In this document: positions 10,522 to 20,460 of the stretch, in pieces
Layout: each line of letters opens with the position of its first letter
How positions within the stretch are numbered: position 1 is the stretch's first letter
Source: Mycobacterium sp. MS1601
Lineage (GTDB): Bacteria > Actinomycetota > Actinomycetes > Mycobacteriales > Mycobacteriaceae
Direction: 5' to 3'
Assembly: GCF_001984215.1 (NCBI RefSeq)
Contig: NZ_CP019420.1
Location: 4,960,001-5,024,000 of the forward strand
DNA length: 64,000 nucleotides
Position numbers and translations under genes: made by a program
The notes under the pieces: model-generated
Database searches by the model: none
What the model was told of the DNA's origin: nothing
The model's input: only the letters and a program-made list of their open reading frames with translations

Positions 10522-10617
10522 GGCGCATGGTCACACCACCGGGCCACGGCGCGCCGACCGCCACTAACAGGCACTCTTGCCCACCACCGCCCCCGCCTAA
10601 CAAGTACGCTCGAACAC

Positions 10618-11976
10618 GTGCAGCGACGAATCATGGGTATCGAGACCGAATTCGGTGTCACCTGCACGTTCCACGGCCACCGGCGGCTGTCGCCGGACGA
10701 GGTGGCCCGCTACCTGTTCCGTCGGGTGGTGTCGTGGGGCCGCAGCAGCAACGTCTTCCTCCGCAACGGGGCCCGCCTCTATCTGGATGTGGGCAGCCAT
10801 CCCGAGTACGCCACCGCCGAGTGTGACAGCCTCATCCAGCTCGTCACTCATGACCGCGCAGGTGAGCGTGTTCTCGAGGACCTCCTGATCGACGCTGAGC
10901 AGCGTCTGGCCGACGAGGGCATCGGCGGGGACATCTACCTGTTCAAGAACAACACCGACTCGGCAGGCAACTCCTACGGCTGCCACGAGAACTACCTGAT
11001 CGTGCGCGCAGGTGAGTTCTCCCGCATCTCCGATGTGCTGCTGCCGTTCCTGGTCACCCGTCAGCTGATCTGTGGTGCGGGCAAGGTGCTGCAGACCCCG
11101 AAGGCCGCCACTTTCTGCCTGAGCCAGCGCGCCGAACACATCTGGGAGGGCGTTTCGAGCGCCACCACCCGCAGTCGCCCCATCATCAACACCCGCGACG
11201 AACCGCACGCCGACGCCGAGAAGTACCGGCGCCTGCACGTCATCGTCGGCGACTCCAACATGAGTGAGTCCACCACCATGCTCAAGGTGGGCACCGCCGC
11301 GCTGGTGCTGGAGATGATCGAGGCCGGTGTGCCGTTCCGCGACTTCTCGCTGGACAACCCGATCCGCGCCATCCGCGAGGTCAGCCATGACCTCACCGGT
11401 CGTCGTCCGGTCAGGCTGGCCGGCGGGCGGCAGGCCAGCGCCCTGGACATCCAGCGTGAGTACTACGCCCGGGCCGTCGAGCATCTGCAGACCCGCGAGC
11501 CCAATCCGCAGATCGAGCAGGTGGTCGACCTGTGGGGCCGCCAGCTCGACGCGGTGGAGAGCCAGGACTTCGCCAAGGTCGACACCGAAATCGATTGGGT
11601 GATCAAGCGCAAGCTGTTCCAGCGCTACCAGGACCGTTACAACATGGATCTGTCGGACCCGAAGATCAGCCAGCTCGACCTCGCCTACCACGACATCAAG
11701 CGGGGCCGCGGCGTGTTCGACCTGTTGCAGCGCAAGGGCCTGGCGGCCCGGATCACCACCGACGAGGAGATCGACGAGGCGGTCGAGACCCCGCCTCAGA
11801 CCACCAGGGCCAAGCTGCGCGGCGAATTCATCACTGCCGCACAGGAAGCCGGTCGCGATTTCACCGTCGACTGGGTGCACCTCAAGCTCAACGACCAGGC
11901 TCAGCGCACCGTGCTGTGCAAGGATCCGTTCCGGGCGGTCGACGAGCGCGTGAAGCGGCTGATCGCGTCGATGTAA
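10618..11976 (+). CDS. pafA: PafA, Pup--protein ligase
   Basis: A 452-residue ATP-dependent ligase that phosphorylates the C-terminal glutamate of deamidated Pup and joins it to lysine side chains. It has the N-terminal GIETEFGVT with the Mg-binding glutamates, the [17 protein letters not shown] segment with the catalytic aspartate, and [17 protein letters not shown], parallel to Dop but without the Dop loop. The GTG at 10618 gives the expected [12 protein letters not shown] start. It is the first gene of pafA-pafB-pafC; pafB follows after 34 bp. Confidence 0.98.
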   Translation: MQRRIMGIETEFGVTCTFHGHRRLSPDEVARYLFRRVVSWGRSSNVFLRNGARLYLDVGSHPEYATAECDSLIQLVTHDRAGERVLEDLLIDAEQRLADEGIGGDIYLFKNNTDSAGNSYGCHENYLIVRAGEFSRISDVLLPFLVTRQLICGAGKVLQTPKAATFCLSQRAEHIWEGVSSATTRSRPIINTRDEPHADAEKYRRLHVIVGDSNMSESTTMLKVGTAALVLEMIEAGVPFRDFSLDNPIRAIREVSHDLTGRRPVRLAGGRQASALDIQREYYARAVEHLQTREPNPQIEQVVDLWGRQLDAVESQDFAKVDTEIDWVIKRKLFQRYQDRYNMDLSDPKISQLDLAYHDIKRGRGVFDLLQRKGLAARITTDEEIDEAVETPPQTTRAKLRGEFITAAQEAGRDFTVDWVHLKLNDQAQRTVLCKDPFRAVDERVKRLIASM

Positions 11977-12010
11977 GCCTGGCGCGCACCGGACCTCTAA
12001 GGTCTCATCC

Positions 12011-12994
12011 GTGGGGATCTCCAAAGTCGAACGCCTGATGAACCTCGTCATCGCGTTGCTGTCGACGCAGGGGTACATCACCGCCGAGCGCATCCGCCGC
12101 AGTGTCGCCGGCTACACCGACAGCCCCAGCGACGAGGCATTCTCGCGGATGTTCGAGCGTGACAAGAACGAACTCCGCGATCTCGGGATCCCGCTGGAGA
12201 CCGGCAAGGTGTCGTCGTTCGACCCGACCGAGGGTTACCGGATCAACCGGCAGGCCTACGCGCTGCCCGATATCGAGCTCACGGCCGACGAAGCCGCCGC
12301 GGTGGCCGTCGCGACCCAGCTGTGGGAGTCGCCCGAACTCGTCACTGCCACCCAGGGTGCGCTGCTCAAGCTCCGCGCGGCCGGGGTCGACGTTGATGCC
12401 GCCACCGACGACGTGGTGATCTCCAACGCCGCCGGACTTCCCGGGCTACGCGGCTCTGAAGACGTCCTCGGCGTGTTGCTCTCGGCCACCAATGCCGGTC
12501 GCGCGGTGCAGTTCCCGCACCGCGCGTCACCCACCGAGCCCTACACCGTGCGCACCGTCGAACCCTGGGGGGTGGTGACGGTGAACCGGCGCTGGTACCT
12601 CGTCGGTTATGACCGTGACCGTGGCGCGCAACGGACGTTTCGGCTGTCGCGCATCGGCGACGACATCAAAGCCGTCGGGCCTGACGGCGCGGTCACCCGA
12701 CCCGACGGCGTCGACCTGCGGGCCATCGTCACCCAGGTGGTGGGCGAGGCCCCCAGTGGTCAGCTGGCGCGGGTGTGGGTGGCCGACGGGCGTGCCACCG
12801 CGCTGCGGCGGGCGGGCACCTCCCAGGGGCCGCGAGAACTGGCCGGGCGCGCGGGCGAGATCCTGGAGATCGATATCGGCTGGCGCGACCGGATGGCCCG
12901 CGACATCGCCGGCTACGGCGCCGACGCCGTGGTGCTGGAACCGGCGTCCCTGCGCGAGGACGTCCTGACGCGCCTGAAGGCCCAGGCGTCATGA
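12011..12994 (+). CDS. pafB: PafB, WYL-domain transcription activator subunit
   Basis: A 327-residue regulator with an N-terminal winged helix-turn-helix (MGISKVERLMNLVIALLSTQGYITAERIRR) and a WYL domain around residues 140-220, including GVVTVNRRWYLVGYDRDR. PafB works with PafC as a heterodimer that activates the SOS-independent DNA-damage response of mycobacteria at promoters with a TTGTCRGTG-type -35. The start is GTG. It is followed by pafC after 37 bp. Its likely target motif is seen in this same window, in front of the DUF222-HNH gene. Confidence 0.96.
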   Translation: MGISKVERLMNLVIALLSTQGYITAERIRRSVAGYTDSPSDEAFSRMFERDKNELRDLGIPLETGKVSSFDPTEGYRINRQAYALPDIELTADEAAAVAVATQLWESPELVTATQGALLKLRAAGVDVDAATDDVVISNAAGLPGLRGSEDVLGVLLSATNAGRAVQFPHRASPTEPYTVRTVEPWGVVTVNRRWYLVGYDRDRGAQRTFRLSRIGDDIKAVGPDGAVTRPDGVDLRAIVTQVVGEAPSGQLARVWVADGRATALRRAGTSQGPRELAGRAGEILEIDIGWRDRMARDIAGYGADAVVLEPASLREDVLTRLKAQAS

Positions 12995-13031
12995 GCGGCC
13001 GGCGAGTGACGAGCGGGCGAGAGGATTGCGC

Positions 13032-14003
13032 ATGAGTGGCGTTTCCACGCGGCTGGTCCGGCTGCTCAACATGGTTCCGTACTTCCAGGCCAATCCGCGC
13101 ATCACCTTCGCCGAAGCGGCCAGCGATCTCGGGGTCACCACCAAACAACTGCGTGACGACATCAACCAGCTGTGGATGTGCGGGTTGCCCGGCTACGGCC
13201 CCGGCGATTTGATCGATTTCGAATTCTCCGGTGACGACAGCATCGAGGTGACGTTCTCGGCCGGCATCGACCAACCGCTGCGACTCACCTCGCCGGAGGC
13301 CACCGGACTGCTGGTCGCCCTGCGCGCCCTGGCCGACGTGCCCGGCGTGGTCGACCCGGAAGCGGCGCGTAGCGCCATCGCCAAGATCGAGTCCGCCGCA
13401 GGCACGCTGTCGCACCACGTAGCGGCCGAACCCGAGCCCGCACCGGTGGAGAACCAGGCCGCAGCCACCGTCCGCGACGCGGTTCGCAAGGAGAAGGCGC
13501 TGGTCATCGAGTACTACTCGGCCTCGAGGGACACCCTGTCCAGCCGGCTGGTGGACCCCATCCGGATACTGCTGGTCAACGACCACAGCTATTTGGAGGC
13601 GTGGTCACGCGAAGCGGAGGGGGTGCGGCTGTTCCGGTTCGACCGCATTGTCGCCGCGACCGCCCTCGACGAGCCATCCGCACCGCCTGCACCTGCGGTG
13701 CAGAATGCGCCGGACATGTCGCTGTTCAGCGCCGAGTCCGACGTCGATCGCGTGCTGCCGTCGGCCACACTGCGTATCGCCGCCGAGGCGTCGTGGATGT
13801 TCGAGTACTACCCACTGCGGTCGCTGCGCGAGCTCCCCGACGGGTACTTCGAAGCAGAGATGACCTACGGCAGCCCGGAGTGGATGACGCGGTTGGTGCT
13901 GGGATTGGGTGATCTGGTGACTGTCGTCGCACCCGCCGAACTGGCTTCCCGTGTGCGTGCGGCGGCGGTCGCCGCACTGGGCGCATACGCAGCAGCGGGG
14001 TAG
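13032..14003 (+). CDS. pafC: PafC, WYL-domain transcription activator subunit
   Basis: A 323-residue partner of PafB. It has a helix-turn-helix at residues ~5-60 ([26 protein letters not shown]), a WYL domain in the middle ([27 protein letters not shown]) and a C-terminal WCX-like region. The ATG at 13032 is preferred over a TTG two codons earlier because GAGAGGA sits just before it and the resulting [12 protein letters not shown] matches the family start as I recall it. tatA follows 41 bp later, so a common transcript is possible. Confidence 0.95.
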   Translation: MSGVSTRLVRLLNMVPYFQANPRITFAEAASDLGVTTKQLRDDINQLWMCGLPGYGPGDLIDFEFSGDDSIEVTFSAGIDQPLRLTSPEATGLLVALRALADVPGVVDPEAARSAIAKIESAAGTLSHHVAAEPEPAPVENQAAATVRDAVRKEKALVIEYYSASRDTLSSRLVDPIRILLVNDHSYLEAWSREAEGVRLFRFDRIVAATALDEPSAPPAPAVQNAPDMSLFSAESDVDRVLPSATLRIAAEASWMFEYYPLRSLRELPDGYFEAEMTYGSPEWMTRLVLGLGDLVTVVAPAELASRVRAAAVAALGAYAAAG

Positions 14004-14044
14004 CATCGCAAGCGCACGGATCGAACAATCTGGAGGTAACCGAA

Positions 14045-14302
14045 GTGGGTGCTCTGCAACCCTGGCACTGGGTCATCTTGATCGTGGTGTTCGTGCTGTT
14101 GTTCGGCGCGAAGCGCCTGCCGGACGCCGCCCGGTCGCTGGGCAAGTCGATGCGCATCTTCAAGTCTGAGGTCAAGGAACTTCAGAGCGACAAAGAGCAG
14201 CCGACGGTGACCCCGCAACCGCCGACGGCGACGCCGGTGCAGTCCGAACGAGTGGATGTGCCGCCCCCGGCTTCCAACCACACCGACGTTCGCCCCGCCT
14301 GA
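14045..14302 (+). CDS. tatA: Twin-arginine translocase subunit TatA
   Basis: An 85-residue Tat pore-forming subunit. It has one N-terminal membrane helix (residues ~7-22, [16 protein letters not shown]), the hinge [22 protein letters not shown] that forms the amphipathic helix, and a polar, proline-rich C-terminal tail facing the cytoplasm. The GTG start is preceded by TGGAGG. It is separated from tatC by 78 bp holding a stable hairpin, which could lower tatC expression relative to tatA. Confidence 0.96.
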   Translation: MGALQPWHWVILIVVFVLLFGAKRLPDAARSLGKSMRIFKSEVKELQSDKEQPTVTPQPPTATPVQSERVDVPPPASNHTDVRPA

Positions 14303-14315
14303 CCGCTGCGGACAC

Positions 14316-14347
14316 CAGCCAGCCCACCTTCGGGGTGCGGCTGGCTG
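14316..14347 (+). terminator. Hairpin between tatA and tatC (attenuator or partial terminator)
   Basis: CAGCCAGCC at 14316-14324 pairs perfectly with GGCTGGCTG at 14339-14347, and the inner CACC-TTCG-GGGTG sequence can extend the stem with a small bulge. No T-run follows, as is common for mycobacterial terminators. It could partly stop transcription or protect the tatA 3' end, giving more TatA than TatC. That role is an inference. Confidence 0.5.
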
Positions 14348-14380
14348 ACCGTGTCGTGACGACCCGAAAAGCATGATTCT

Positions 14381-15295
14381 GTGAGAACCCCCGGAGTGTT
14401 CAAACGGCTCGACCCGCGTCAGCGGCGCGCCAAGACGAACCCCGACGGCACGATGTCGCTGGTGGACCACATCCGTGAGCTACGCACCCGGATGCTGATC
14501 TCGGCGGCCGCCATCGTGGTCACCACCATCTTCGGATTCTGGTGGTACAGCCACGGCGTCTTCGGCATGGACAGCCTTGGCGAATGGCTGCGCGGACCCT
14601 ACTGTGCGCTGCCTGCCTCCGCGCGCGCCGAGATCACCCCGGACGGTGGCTGCCGACTGCTGGCCACGGCCCCGTTCGATCAGTTCATGCTGCGGCTGAA
14701 AGTCGCGTTGATGGCCGGCATCGTCTTGGCCTGCCCGGTCTGGTTCTACCAGTTCTGGGGCTTCATCACCCCGGGCCTCTACGCCAAGGAGCGCAGGTTC
14801 GCCGCGGGATTCGTGGTCGCGGCGGCGACGCTGTTCATCGGCGGCGCGATGCTGGCGTATCTGGTGCTGTCGCACGCTTTGGCGTTCCTGTTGACCGTCG
14901 GTAGCGACGTGCAGGTCACCGCGCTCTCCGGCGACCAGTACTTCAGCTTCCTGATCAATCTGCTGCTGGTGTTCGGCGTGGGCTTCGAGTTCCCGCTGCT
15001 GATCATCATGCTCAACCTGGTGGGCATACTGCCCTACGAGAAGCTCAAGTCGTGGCGGCGCGGGCTGATCATGGGTGTCTTCATCTTCGCGGCGTTCGCC
15101 ACTCCGGGCTCGGATCCGTTCTCGATGCTTGCCCTCGGTGCGGCGCTGACCCTCCTGATGGAGTTCGCCATCCAGGTCGGCCGTCTGCACGACAAGCGCA
15201 AGGCCAAACGGGAGGCGCGCGAAGAGCTTTCCGATGACGAGGCGTCGCCTATCGAGGCACCCACGCCGGTGTCTGCTCACGATGACATCACCTGA
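14381..15295 (+). CDS. tatC: Twin-arginine translocase subunit TatC
   Basis: A 304-residue six-helix membrane protein that recognises twin-arginine signal peptides. The N-terminus has the conserved [14 protein letters not shown] motif before the first helix, and FKVAL-like and YAKERRF segments follow in the expected order (here [10 protein letters not shown] and GLYAKERRF). The C-terminal ~40 residues are charged and cytoplasmic. The GTG start at 14381 gives an N-terminal [17 protein letters not shown] typical of mycobacteria. Its end overlaps the helY start by 14 bp. Confidence 0.97.
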   Translation: MRTPGVFKRLDPRQRRAKTNPDGTMSLVDHIRELRTRMLISAAAIVVTTIFGFWWYSHGVFGMDSLGEWLRGPYCALPASARAEITPDGGCRLLATAPFDQFMLRLKVALMAGIVLACPVWFYQFWGFITPGLYAKERRFAAGFVVAAATLFIGGAMLAYLVLSHALAFLLTVGSDVQVTALSGDQYFSFLINLLLVFGVGFEFPLLIIMLNLVGILPYEKLKSWRRGLIMGVFIFAAFATPGSDPFSMLALGAALTLLMEFAIQVGRLHDKRKAKREAREELSDDEASPIEAPTPVSAHDDIT

Positions 15296-18038
15296 GCTCG
15301 ACAGATTCGCCGCTGAGCTGCCCTTTCCGCTGGACGGATTCCAGCGGCGGGCATGCGAGGCGCTGGAGAGCGGCCACGGCGTGCTGGTATGCGCACCCAC
15401 CGGCGCCGGTAAGACGGTGGTGGGGGAATTCGCCGTGCACATGGCGTTGGCGGCGGGGCGAAAGTGTTTCTACACCACCCCGATCAAGGCGCTGAGCAAC
15501 CAGAAGCACACCGACCTGGTGCGTCGCTACGGCCCGGAGCGCATCGGTCTGCTCACCGGCGACGTGTCCATCAACTCCGACGCGCCCATCGTGGTGATGA
15601 CCACCGAAGTGTTGCGCAACATGTTGTACGCCAACTCGTCTGCGCTGCAAGGACTTTCCTACGTCGTGATGGACGAGGTGCATTTCCTGGCTGACCGGAT
15701 GCGCGGCGCGGTCTGGGAAGAGGTGATCCTGCACCTGCCTGACGAGGTCCGCCTCGTCAGCCTGTCGGCGACGGTGAGCAACGCCGAGGAATTCGGCGGC
15801 TGGATCCAGACCGTGCGCGGTGACACCACGGTGATCGTCGACGAACACCGGCCGGTGCCGCTGTGGCAGCACATGTTGGTGGGCAAGCGTCTGTTCGACC
15901 TGTTCGATCTCAACCGGCACCGTCCTGGCGAGAATCAGAAACTGCTGGTGGACCCCGAGCTGGTTCGGCACATCGCGCACCGCCGAGAAGCCGAACGTCT
16001 CACCGACTGGCAGCCGCGGGGTCGCGGCCGCTCGGAGCGGGACCGACACCGCGGCCGTCCCGGCTTCTTCCGTCCGCCCAGCCGGCCGGACGTCATCACC
16101 ACCCTGGACCGTGAAGGTCTGCTACCCGCCATCACCTTCGTGTTCTCCCGGGCCGGGTGTGACGCGGCAGTCAAACAGTGCCTGCGCTCGTCGTTGAAGC
16201 TGACCACCGACGCCGACCGCGCGCGTATTGCCGAGATCATCGACCGGCGCTGCGGTGACCTGCCCGACGGCGACCTCGCGGTGCTCGACTACTTCGAATG
16301 GCGCGAAGGGCTGCTGCGCGGCCTGGCCGCCCACCATGCAGGCATGCTGCCGATCTTCCGCCACACCGTTGAGGAGCTGTTCACCGCAGGCCTGGTCAAG
16401 GCCGTTTTCGCCACTGAAACGCTGGCGCTGGGCATCAACATGCCGGCCCGCACCGTGGTGCTGGAGAAGCTGGTGAAGTTCAACGGCGAGCAGCACGCGC
16501 CGTTGACACCGGGGGAGTACACCCAGCTCACCGGCCGCGCCGGGCGCCGGGGCATCGACGTCGAGGGCCACGCGGTGGTGGTCTGGACTCCCGAGGTGGA
16601 GCCGGCGGAAGTGGCGGGCCTGGCCTCCACCCGTACCTTCCCGCTGCGCAGCTCGTTCGCGCCGTCGTACAACATGACCATCAACCTGGTGCAGCAGATG
16701 GGGCCTGAGCAGGCGCGCCGGTTGCTGGAGCAGTCCTTTGCGCAGTACCAGGCCGACCGTTCGGTGGTCGGCCTGGTGCGTGGTGTCGAGCGTGGCGACC
16801 GCATGCTCGACGACATCGCAGCCGAACTCGGTGGCCGGGATGCCCCGATCCTGGACTACGTGCGGTTGCGGGGGCAGATCTCCGAGCGCGAACGCGCGCA
16901 GGCCCGCTCGTCGCGGCTGCAGCGGCGCCGTGCGGTCAACGACGCCATGGCGGGATTGCGGCGCGGCGACATCATCTCGCTCGGTGGTCGGCACGGCGGT
17001 TTGGCGGTGGTGCTCGAACCCGATCGCGAAAGTCTCGAGCCCCGGCCCCTGGTGCTCACCGAACACCGCTGGGCCGGGCGGATCTCGTCGGCCGACTACG
17101 CCGGCGGGGCCTCGGCGATCGGCACGATGCCCCTGCCGAAGCGCGTGGAGCACCGGCAGCCGCGGGTGCGTCGCGACCTTGCCTCGGCGCTGCGGTCCGC
17201 GGCCGCCGGGCTGGTGATTCCCGGGCGCAGCCGCTCGCGGGGCGGCGCCCAGACAGACGAGCCCGACTTCGATCCGGAGCTGCAGGAGCTGCGGCAGCGG
17301 ATGCGTGACCATCCCGCACACGGAGCCGCCGACCGCGAGGCCCTGTCCCGGGTGGCCGAACGCTTCCTGCGGGTGGAGCGTGACAATGCCGCGCTGGAGA
17401 AGAAAATCGGCGCCGCCACCAACTCGCTGGCTCTCACCTTCGATCGGATCGTCGGCCTGCTGACCGAGCGGGGCTTCATCGAAGAGGCCGGCGCCGCGGA
17501 TTTCCAGGTCACCGAAGACGGCAAGCTGCTGGCGCGGATCTACAGCGAGAGCGACCTGCTGGTGGCCGAGTGCCTGCGCACCGGGGCCTGGGACGGGTTG
17601 GCCCCGGCCGAACTGGCCGCGGTGTTGTCGGCGGTGGTGTTCGAGACCCGCGGCAGCGACGGCCCGACCACCCGCGCCTACGAAGTCAGCAGCGCCGAGG
17701 TCCGTCGGGCATTGGCGCAGACCCGGCGGCTGTCCGGTCAGCTGCGGGCCGACGAGAACCGTCACCGCATAACGCCCACCCGCGAACCCGACGAGGGATT
17801 CGTCAACACGATCTATCGCTGGGCCACCTCGGGTGACCTGGCGTCGGCGTTGGCTGCCTCCGACGCGGCGGGGGCGGGGACGACGCTGTCGGCGGGTGAT
17901 TTTGTGCGGTGGTGCCGGCAGGTGCTCGACCTTCTCGACCAGGTTCGCAACGCCGCCCGCGAGCCTGCGCTGCGCACTGCGGCGAAACGCGCCATCGAGG
18001 ATGTGAGGCGCGGCGTCGTCGCTGTTGATGGCGGGTAG
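15282..18038 (+). CDS. helY: HelY, Ski2-like DEAD/DEAH-box helicase
   Basis: A 918-residue ATP-dependent helicase of the Ski2/Mtr4 type, probably acting on RNA. Motifs in order are Walker A APTGAGKT (residues ~43-50), [10 protein letters not shown], motif II DEVH in [12 protein letters not shown] in VSLSATVSN, and motif [14 protein letters not shown]. The C-terminal half holds the long helical region (rRNA-processing arch/DSHCT type). The ATG at 15282, overlapping tatC by 14 bp, is preferred over an upstream GTG/ATG in the tatC frame because the first 16 residues of the longer version are low-complexity arginine-rich sequence. Confidence 0.93.
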   Translation: MTSPELDRFAAELPFPLDGFQRRACEALESGHGVLVCAPTGAGKTVVGEFAVHMALAAGRKCFYTTPIKALSNQKHTDLVRRYGPERIGLLTGDVSINSDAPIVVMTTEVLRNMLYANSSALQGLSYVVMDEVHFLADRMRGAVWEEVILHLPDEVRLVSLSATVSNAEEFGGWIQTVRGDTTVIVDEHRPVPLWQHMLVGKRLFDLFDLNRHRPGENQKLLVDPELVRHIAHRREAERLTDWQPRGRGRSERDRHRGRPGFFRPPSRPDVITTLDREGLLPAITFVFSRAGCDAAVKQCLRSSLKLTTDADRARIAEIIDRRCGDLPDGDLAVLDYFEWREGLLRGLAAHHAGMLPIFRHTVEELFTAGLVKAVFATETLALGINMPARTVVLEKLVKFNGEQHAPLTPGEYTQLTGRAGRRGIDVEGHAVVVWTPEVEPAEVAGLASTRTFPLRSSFAPSYNMTINLVQQMGPEQARRLLEQSFAQYQADRSVVGLVRGVERGDRMLDDIAAELGGRDAPILDYVRLRGQISERERAQARSSRLQRRRAVNDAMAGLRRGDIISLGGRHGGLAVVLEPDRESLEPRPLVLTEHRWAGRISSADYAGGASAIGTMPLPKRVEHRQPRVRRDLASALRSAAAGLVIPGRSRSRGGAQTDEPDFDPELQELRQRMRDHPAHGAADREALSRVAERFLRVERDNAALEKKIGAATNSLALTFDRIVGLLTERGFIEEAGAADFQVTEDGKLLARIYSESDLLVAECLRTGAWDGLAPAELAAVLSAVVFETRGSDGPTTRAYEVSSAEVRRALAQTRRLSGQLRADENRHRITPTREPDEGFVNTIYRWATSGDLASALAASDAAGAGTTLSAGDFVRWCRQVLDLLDQVRNAAREPALRTAAKRAIEDVRRGVVAVDGG

Positions 18039-18105
18039 GGTGTTGCCAGCGCTACGGTTGATGCCGGTCAATCGAGCGCCCGCGAGCTAGCACGGAGGAG
18101 AGACG

Positions 18106-18929
18106 ATGACCGGACCTCAGGGAACCGATCCGACGCAACCCTGGCAGGGCCAGCAAGGTCAGGATCAGCCCTCCAGCGGGTCGTCCGACCAACCCACCAA
18201 CGAAGCCTACGGTTGGCAGCCGCCCAGCGGTGAGCAGTCGTCACAGCCCACCCAGCAGGGTCAGACCTGGCAGCAGCCGGCCTATCCAGCTCCTCCGCAG
18301 CAGTATTCGCCGTACCAGACACCCCCCAGCGGGCAGACTTCCGGTTACAACCCCCAGCAATATCCGACGCAGCAGTACGGTCAGCCCACCCAGGCCTACC
18401 CGCAGCCGGGCGCGTACCCGCAGTACGGCCAGCCTGGTCAGTACCCGCAGCCGGGCCAGCCGCAGTACGGCTACCCGGGCCAGCAGCAACCCGGCCAGTA
18501 CGGCCAGCCGCAGTACGGTCAGCCCGGGCAGCAGTACGGCCAGCCCGGTCAGTACCCCTATGGCCAGATGCCGCAGGGTGAGGACGGCTCCAAGCGCTCC
18601 ATGGCGGCACTGGGCACCATTCTCGGTGTCCTGGGCGCCATCATCGTGGTTGTGGTGCTGGTACTGGGCTTCTGGAAGCCCGGCTTCTTCGTCACCACCA
18701 AGTTGGATGTGGCCAAGGCGCAGGAGGGTGTGCAGCAGATCCTCACCGACGAGGCCAACGGGTACGGCGCCACCAACGTCGAAGACGTCACATGCAACGG
18801 CGGCGAGAGCCCGACGGTCAAGAGGGGGACACCTTCAACTGCGAGGTTTCCATCGACGGGACCAAGCGCCAGGTGACGGTGACGTTCCAGGACGATGACG
18901 GCACCTACGAGGTCGGCCGGCCGCGCTGA
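18106..18929 (+). pseudogene. Q/P/Y-rich membrane protein with DUF4333 domain, broken by a one-base frameshift
   Basis: The protein has ~155 residues rich in Gln, Pro, Tyr and Gly with YGQPGQ-like repeats, one membrane helix (around residues 167-187) and a DUF4333 domain starting [18 protein letters not shown]. It resembles Rv2091c, also next to helY. The frame as given stops at 18876 after a nonsense tail. At 18824-18828 there is a run of five G; a sixth would restore [16 protein letters not shown] and lead to the expected end YEVGRPR and a TGA at 18927-18929 (274 residues). Either a sequencing error or a recent mutation; the tail after the break is perfectly preserved, which favours error. 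AGGAGAG precedes the ATG. Confidence 0.82.
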
Positions 18930-19889
18930 TCAGAGCTTGTCGAGCGCGGCCTGCAGCCGGCTGATCGACGAGCTGACGCCGTATTTCTCTGCCAGCTCCG
19001 CCACTTTGTGTGGATCAGCAGCGGCCAATGGCAGCTTGTCGCTGTCGGTGGAGAACTCCACCGGCGCATCGGTGGCCACCCGCACCACCGTGCCGGCCAC
19101 CTCCAGGTAATCTGCGGCCGCCTTCAATTTGGCTCGAATGCCTTTGGGCACAGATGATTTCGGGTCCTCGGCGGCGCTGAGGATGCCGGCGAGGCAGCGG
19201 TGTTGCCCCAGCAGCGTGGCGGCTGTCTTCTCGCCGATGCCTGGCACTCCCGGCAGCCCGTCGGACGGATCGCCACGCAGCACCGCCAATTCGGCATAGG
19301 CATCGCCGGCTCGGTCGGCGGGCAGCGCGTACTTGTCGGCCACCTCCGTTGGCCCCCACAGCACCGCCTTCGCCAGGCCCTGACCCAGGTAGAGCACCCG
19401 CACCGGCACCGGTTCGTCGGTCACCACCTGCAGCAGGTCACGGTCGCCACTGACCACCACCACGGGATCGCGGCGCTCGCGAGCAGCCAGGGTGCCCAGA
19501 ACGTCGTCGGCCTCGAACCCCCGCGCGCCTGCGGTGGCGATGCCGAACGCGTCGAGCAGTTCGGCGATCATCTCGACCTGCGGGCTGAGCTCGTCGGGCA
19601 CTTCCTCCACATCCGGTGTGCCGGCCGCGTTTTCCTGCTCCACCCGGTGCGCTTTGTACGACGGGATCAGATCCACCCGCCACTGCGGGCGCCAATCCAG
19701 GTCGAGGCACACCACCAACCGGCCCGGCCGTTGCTGGGTCACCAGGGTGGCGATGGCGTCAAAGAAACCGCGCACCGCGTTGACCGGTCGGCCGTCGGGA
19801 GCCTTGATGGACGACGGCACCCCGAAGAAGGAGCGGAACCACATGCTGGCGCCATCGAGCAGCAGTACCGGAGAGGAGGTGTCAGCCAC
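18930..19889 (-). CDS. 5'-3' exonuclease (FEN/PolA N-terminal family)
   Basis: A 319-residue stand-alone 5'-3' exonuclease of the kind found as the N-terminal domain of DNA polymerase I; M. tuberculosis Rv2090 occupies the same place. Metal-binding acidic residues are visible in PVLLLDGAS near the start, in [12 protein letters not shown] and in [11 protein letters not shown]. The helix-hairpin-helix [22 protein letters not shown] binds DNA. It would act in flap removal during repair or Okazaki fragment processing. It ends against the neighbouring DUF4333 gene and is divergent from mmpS. Confidence 0.93.
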   Translation of the reverse strand: MADTSSPVLLLDGASMWFRSFFGVPSSIKAPDGRPVNAVRGFFDAIATLVTQQRPGRLVVCLDLDWRPQWRVDLIPSYKAHRVEQENAAGTPDVEEVPDELSPQVEMIAELLDAFGIATAGARGFEADDVLGTLAARERRDPVVVVSGDRDLLQVVTDEPVPVRVLYLGQGLAKAVLWGPTEVADKYALPADRAGDAYAELAVLRGDPSDGLPGVPGIGEKTAATLLGQHRCLAGILSAAEDPKSSVPKGIRAKLKAAADYLEVAGTVVRVATDAPVEFSTDSDKLPLAAADPHKVAELAEKYGVSSSISRLQAALDKL

Positions 19890-19962
19890 GTCCTCATCCT
19901 GCCAGCGTGATTATCGACTCATCTACGGCTCTGGATAGTAGACCCGCCAATTGGAGCAGTCG

Positions 19963-19981
19963 ATAGGTTAGCCTTGCTTCA
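19963..19981 (+). promoter_or_regulatory. IdeR/DtxR iron-box-like site upstream of mmpS
   Basis: ATAGGTTAGCCTTGCTTCA matches about 14 of 19 positions of the palindromic IdeR/DtxR box (TTAGGTTAG-S-CTAACCTAA), with one half-site nearly perfect. It lies 57 bp upstream of the mmpS GTG. Iron-repressed mmpS4-mmpL4 genes with such a box are known in M. tuberculosis, where they export siderophores. Confidence 0.45.
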
Positions 19982-20037
19982 CACTCAACCGGCCTAGCGG
20001 CTGATTCCCCCGCGAGAAAGGGACTGCGATCGTCACC

Positions 20038-20460
20038 GTGCTCAAACGCGTGTGGCTACCGCTGGCGCTGGTACTGGTACTCGCCCTCGGCGGTTTCACG
20101 GTGTCGCGCGTGCGTGGCATCTTCGGCTCGGAACGGCTGCCGACCTACGCCGGCAGCATGGTCGACGTCGAGGACAACTCGGACCCCAAACGGGTGATCT
20201 ACGAAGTCTTCGGTTATCCCGGTGCCACCGCCGACATCAACTACCTCGATCCGAGTGGCGAACCCGTGCAGGTGGACGGGGCCACGCTGCCGTGGTCGGT
20301 GGAGGTGACCACCAACGCGCCGTCCATGGCGGCCAACCTCGTGGCGCAGGGGAGCTCCGATTTCCTGGGGTGCCGCATCTCCTCCGATGGCGAAGTCCGA
20401 GATGAACGGAGCTCCAGCGCCGTGAGCGCGTACGTCTACTGCATCGCGAAGTCCACCTGA
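20038..20460 (+). CDS. MmpS family accessory protein
   Basis: A 140-residue membrane-anchored protein that partners an MmpL transporter. It has one N-terminal helix (residues ~6-25), then the family segment with [25 protein letters not shown] and [15 protein letters not shown], ending in a small extracytoplasmic beta domain with Cys pair CRI and YCIAKS. The GTG start gives LKRVWLPL, close to MmpS4/MmpS5. Its TGA overlaps the mmpL ATG (ATGA arrangement). By similarity it is closest to the siderophore-exporting MmpS4/5 group, but the exact orthologue cannot be fixed here. Confidence 0.93.
   Translation: MLKRVWLPLALVLVLALGGFTVSRVRGIFGSERLPTYAGSMVDVEDNSDPKRVIYEVFGYPGATADINYLDPSGEPVQVDGATLPWSVEVTTNAPSMAANLVAQGSSDFLGCRISSDGEVRDERSSSAVSAYVYCIAKST

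Noticed and set aside
18250..18570. CRISPR-like or minisatellite array in the Q/P/Y-rich gene
   Set aside because: The repetition is codon-level low complexity (YGQPGQ units) in frame with the protein, without constant repeats and unique spacers.
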